Source: Methylobacterium terricola (GTDB lineage: Bacteria > Pseudomonadota > Alphaproteobacteria > Rhizobiales > Beijerinckiaceae). Taken from it: DNA of 64,000 nt. Positions 62,214 through 64,000 of the stretch are shown one piece after another. The translations under genes and the position numbers were made by a program. The stretch lies in NCBI RefSeq assembly GCF_006151805.1, contig NZ_VDDA01000002.1, positions 496,001-560,000 of the forward strand, read 5' to 3'. The notes beneath the pieces are model-generated. The model saw nothing but the letters and a program-made list of their open reading frames with translations, searched no databases and was not told where the DNA came from. The first letter of the stretch is position 1. Each line of letters begins with the position of its first letter.

Positions 62214-64000
62214 ATGAATTTTTTCCGGCTACCGCGGCGGCTCATGCGCCGGAAAGATGCCTCGCTCGACATCGTCTTCTATCGGAACTTTTACGACGAC
62301 ATGAGCCGTGCCAGCGACGAGGAGATCGTCCGGCACTGGGAGGAGTACGGCCGGGCCGAGGGCCGCTTTCCGAACGAGGCCCTCGGGCGCCAGGCGGCGA
62401 TGTCCAGCGACGGGCTGCCGAAGGGGTTCGACGGAGCGACGTATCTGCGCTTGAACCCCGATGTCGCAGCGGCGATCCGGTGGGATTTCCAGGCGGCCCT
62501 GCATTACCTCGCGCATGGCCGGGCGGAGGGGCGTCCCTACGCCGATACGTCGCAGGCCGCCGCGGCCGGAACCGGCCTCCCCCGGGGCTTCAACCTCGCG
62601 AGCTATCTCGTCTGTAATCCCGACATCGCGGAAGCGATCCCTGCGACCGCCGATCGGCTGGCCCATTACATCGAGCACGGCCGCGCGGAGAAGCGCAACT
62701 ACGCCCCGGTCTTCTACGATCCGACCTTCATCTCGCAGCTCTACGGAATCAGGCTTCCGTACGGGATGACACCGGAGGATGCGGTCGTCGCCGTCCGCCA
62801 GCGGCTCCATCCGTCCGACGACCAACTGGTCTATTTCAACGAGGACGAGATCGCGAACCTCCACGGCATCACGATCCCCTATTTCTCGCAGTACTTCGAT
62901 CACAATCTTTATCAGTATCGCCACATCAGGCAGAGCGGAAAGTTCTTCAACCGGGCGGAATGCATTCGGCACTTCTGCGAGGTCGGACAGCACGAGCAGC
63001 TCGACCTCTCGATCGACGGGGCCTTCGACGACGCGTTCTTCGTCGCCGAGTACGGCGATGACGGCGCTCTGTGCGGACCGTCGCGGCGCGAGCGTTACGA
63101 ATCCTGGTTGAGGAGCGGGGAGGACGAGCCGCTCTTCCCGAACCTGCGGGTGCTCGTGCGCGTGACCCACAAGGCGGTGCTGCCGCGGGTGGTCGAGGAC
63201 TTCGTCACGGCGCGCGTCAGGGAGGCGGCGCAGGGAACCGATCCGCTGGCGGATCACGTGAAGCCGAGCCGGGTCGTGACGGACCTGCTCGACTGGACGC
63301 TGGACCTGGCCGATCCCGCGGCCGCCGAACTCTTCCTCGACGTGGCCGATGAGCGCGCGGTGGAGGGCCGGAACGCCGAGGCCGCCGAACTCTACGCCCG
63401 TGCGCTGGTGCGCGTGCCGGGCCATCCCCGCGCCCTCAACCACCGGGCGGACATGATCCAGCGCGGGGGCAATCTCGAGCTCGCGACCAGCCTGCGCCGG
63501 CACATCGTGGCGGTCGATGCCGGCAACGAATGGACCTTCCGCCACCTCGCCGAGGGTCTGCTGGAGTTCGGCGAGCCGCAGGCCGCGAGCCGCGCCATGG
63601 CGGCAGGGGTGCGGAAGTACCCGGGCGATGTCGACCTGCGTCGGCGGTTGCGCGAGGTCCAGGAGAAGGCCTTCTACGACGTCTGGGAGCGCAGCACCGA
63701 CATCGCCCTGACGGTGGGCTACGACAGCGCCCGCGCGCTCGTGACCGAGGCGGCGCAGTCGCTGGTGCGGGACGAGGAGCGGCCGGTAAGCGCCGGCCAA
63801 GTCCGCCGCGTCGCCCTCTACGCCAATTGCGACCTGATGCAGTGCCGCTTCTACCGGGTCGAGCAGCGGGTCGACCAGCTCGTCGCGGCCGGCTACGACG
63901 TCACGGTCTACGACTACACCAAAGATCACGACGCCTACATGGCCGACCTGCTACAGATCGATTACACGATCTTCTACCGGGTGCCGGCTTTCCCGAACGT
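62214..64000 (+). CDS. Large multi-module glycosyltransferase-like protein (cut by window end)
   Basis: An open frame of 595 residues with no stop before the window ends. Three N-terminal modules share a pattern ending in His-Gly-Arg-Ala-Glu: residues 21-51 (RHWEEYGRAEGR), 72-107 (YLRLNPDVAAA, then HYLAHGRAEGR) and 126-161 (YLVCNPDIAEA, then HYIEHGRAEKR). TPR-like helices fill about 370-480 (AELYARALVRVPGHPRALNH). From about 541 a GT-B-like domain begins (RRVALYANCDLMQCRFYRVE, then QLVAAGYDVTVYDYT). ATG 62214 has GAGAGG upstream. Likely role: surface polysaccharide or protein glycosylation. Confidence 0.75.
   Translation, partial: MNFFRLPRRLMRRKDASLDIVFYRNFYDDMSRASDEEIVRHWEEYGRAEGRFPNEALGRQAAMSSDGLPKGFDGATYLRLNPDVAAAIRWDFQAALHYLAHGRAEGRPYADTSQAAAAGTGLPRGFNLASYLVCNPDIAEAIPATADRLAHYIEHGRAEKRNYAPVFYDPTFISQLYGIRLPYGMTPEDAVVAVRQRLHPSDDQLVYFNEDEIANLHGITIPYFSQYFDHNLYQYRHIRQSGKFFNRAECIRHFCEVGQHEQLDLSIDGAFDDAFFVAEYGDDGALCGPSRRERYESWLRSGEDEPLFPNLRVLVRVTHKAVLPRVVEDFVTARVREAAQGTDPLADHVKPSRVVTDLLDWTLDLADPAAAELFLDVADERAVEGRNAEAAELYARALVRVPGHPRALNHRADMIQRGGNLELATSLRRHIVAVDAGNEWTFRHLAEGLLEFGEPQAASRAMAAGVRKYPGDVDLRRRLREVQEKAFYDVWERSTDIALTVGYDSARALVTEAAQSLVRDEERPVSAGQVRRVALYANCDLMQCRFYRVEQRVDQLVAAGYDVTVYDYTKDHDAYMADLLQIDYTIFYRVPAFPN

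Noticed and set aside
62229..63929. 566-codon minus-strand ORF at the right end
   Set aside because: Antisense to the open glycosyltransferase frame, which has the modules, TPR-like helices and ribosome-binding site.

Overview
This is a 64 kb chromosomal stretch of a very GC-rich alphaproteobacterium. The gene content points to Rhizobiales, most likely Methylobacterium or a close relative: the haem-responsive iron regulator Irr beside fabA-fabB-fabI, a BioR-type biotin regulon, an osmoregulated glucan pair (opgG-opgH), DUF2336, DUF3606 and DUF2778 proteins, and intergenic palindromes of the GTCATCCCGGG type. The genus is an inference; no rRNA or tRNA gene was seen to confirm it. I saw no insertion sequence, prophage, integrase or CRISPR array. 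The window reads as ordinary core chromosome with small accessory patches.

Layout, left to right. 0-13.8 kb: recX, an OsmC peroxidase, a 2-hydroxyacid dehydrogenase, an SH3 protein, irr divergent from fabA-fabB-fabI, a degraded LprI-like gene in a lower-GC patch, an unusual L,D-transpeptidase, a DUF427 protein, an HD-GYP response regulator, and a minus-strand run (GntR, hydrolase, CitE-like lyase, dut, Rrf2). 13.8-18.1 kb: a catabolic-looking operon (MFS, DUF2848, membrane protein, amidase) divergent from the GntR gene. 18.2-24.3 kb: DUF3606, a periplasmic asparaginase with a damaged or non-standard start, an SDR-BKACE pair, an MltB-type transglycosylase and a DUF2778 protein, with intergenic repeats. 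24.5-30.1 kb: glmS and glmU on either side of an ECF sigma / anti-sigma / fasciclin cassette. 30.2-37.3 kb: opgGH, a methyltransferase, and bioR-bioY-bioB with three BioR boxes. 37.3-42.8 kb: a gene-poor gap, DUF2336, a transglycosylase, a decayed parDE module, a flavin reductase and a nitroreductase. 42.9-49.1 kb: a YfhO-like protein, a triple-repeat secreted protein and a tadE-tadE-tadG cluster. 49.4-61.9 kb: thrS, yidD-scaffold protein, folE-hisI, a GGCT-like gene, pccA, a second L,D-transpeptidase, a deacetylase, an HTH-RibBX fusion and aroC. The window ends inside a large glycosyltransferase-like gene.

Several genes connect. BioR, BioY and BioB supply biotin, which PccA carries. FabA, FabB and FabI make unsaturated fatty acids next to the iron regulator. 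GlmS and GlmU begin and end UDP-GlcNAc synthesis, and five peptidoglycan-acting proteins (two L,D-transpeptidases, one DUF2778, two lytic transglycosylases) are scattered through the window.

The most interesting unexplained feature is at 59.4-60.8 kb. A DNA-binding (YdaS/Cro-like) domain is fused to the riboflavin enzyme RibB and a zinc-less RibA remnant. A perfect 10-3-10 inverted repeat lies over the gene's candidate -35 box, which suggests a riboflavin enzyme that controls its own promoter.
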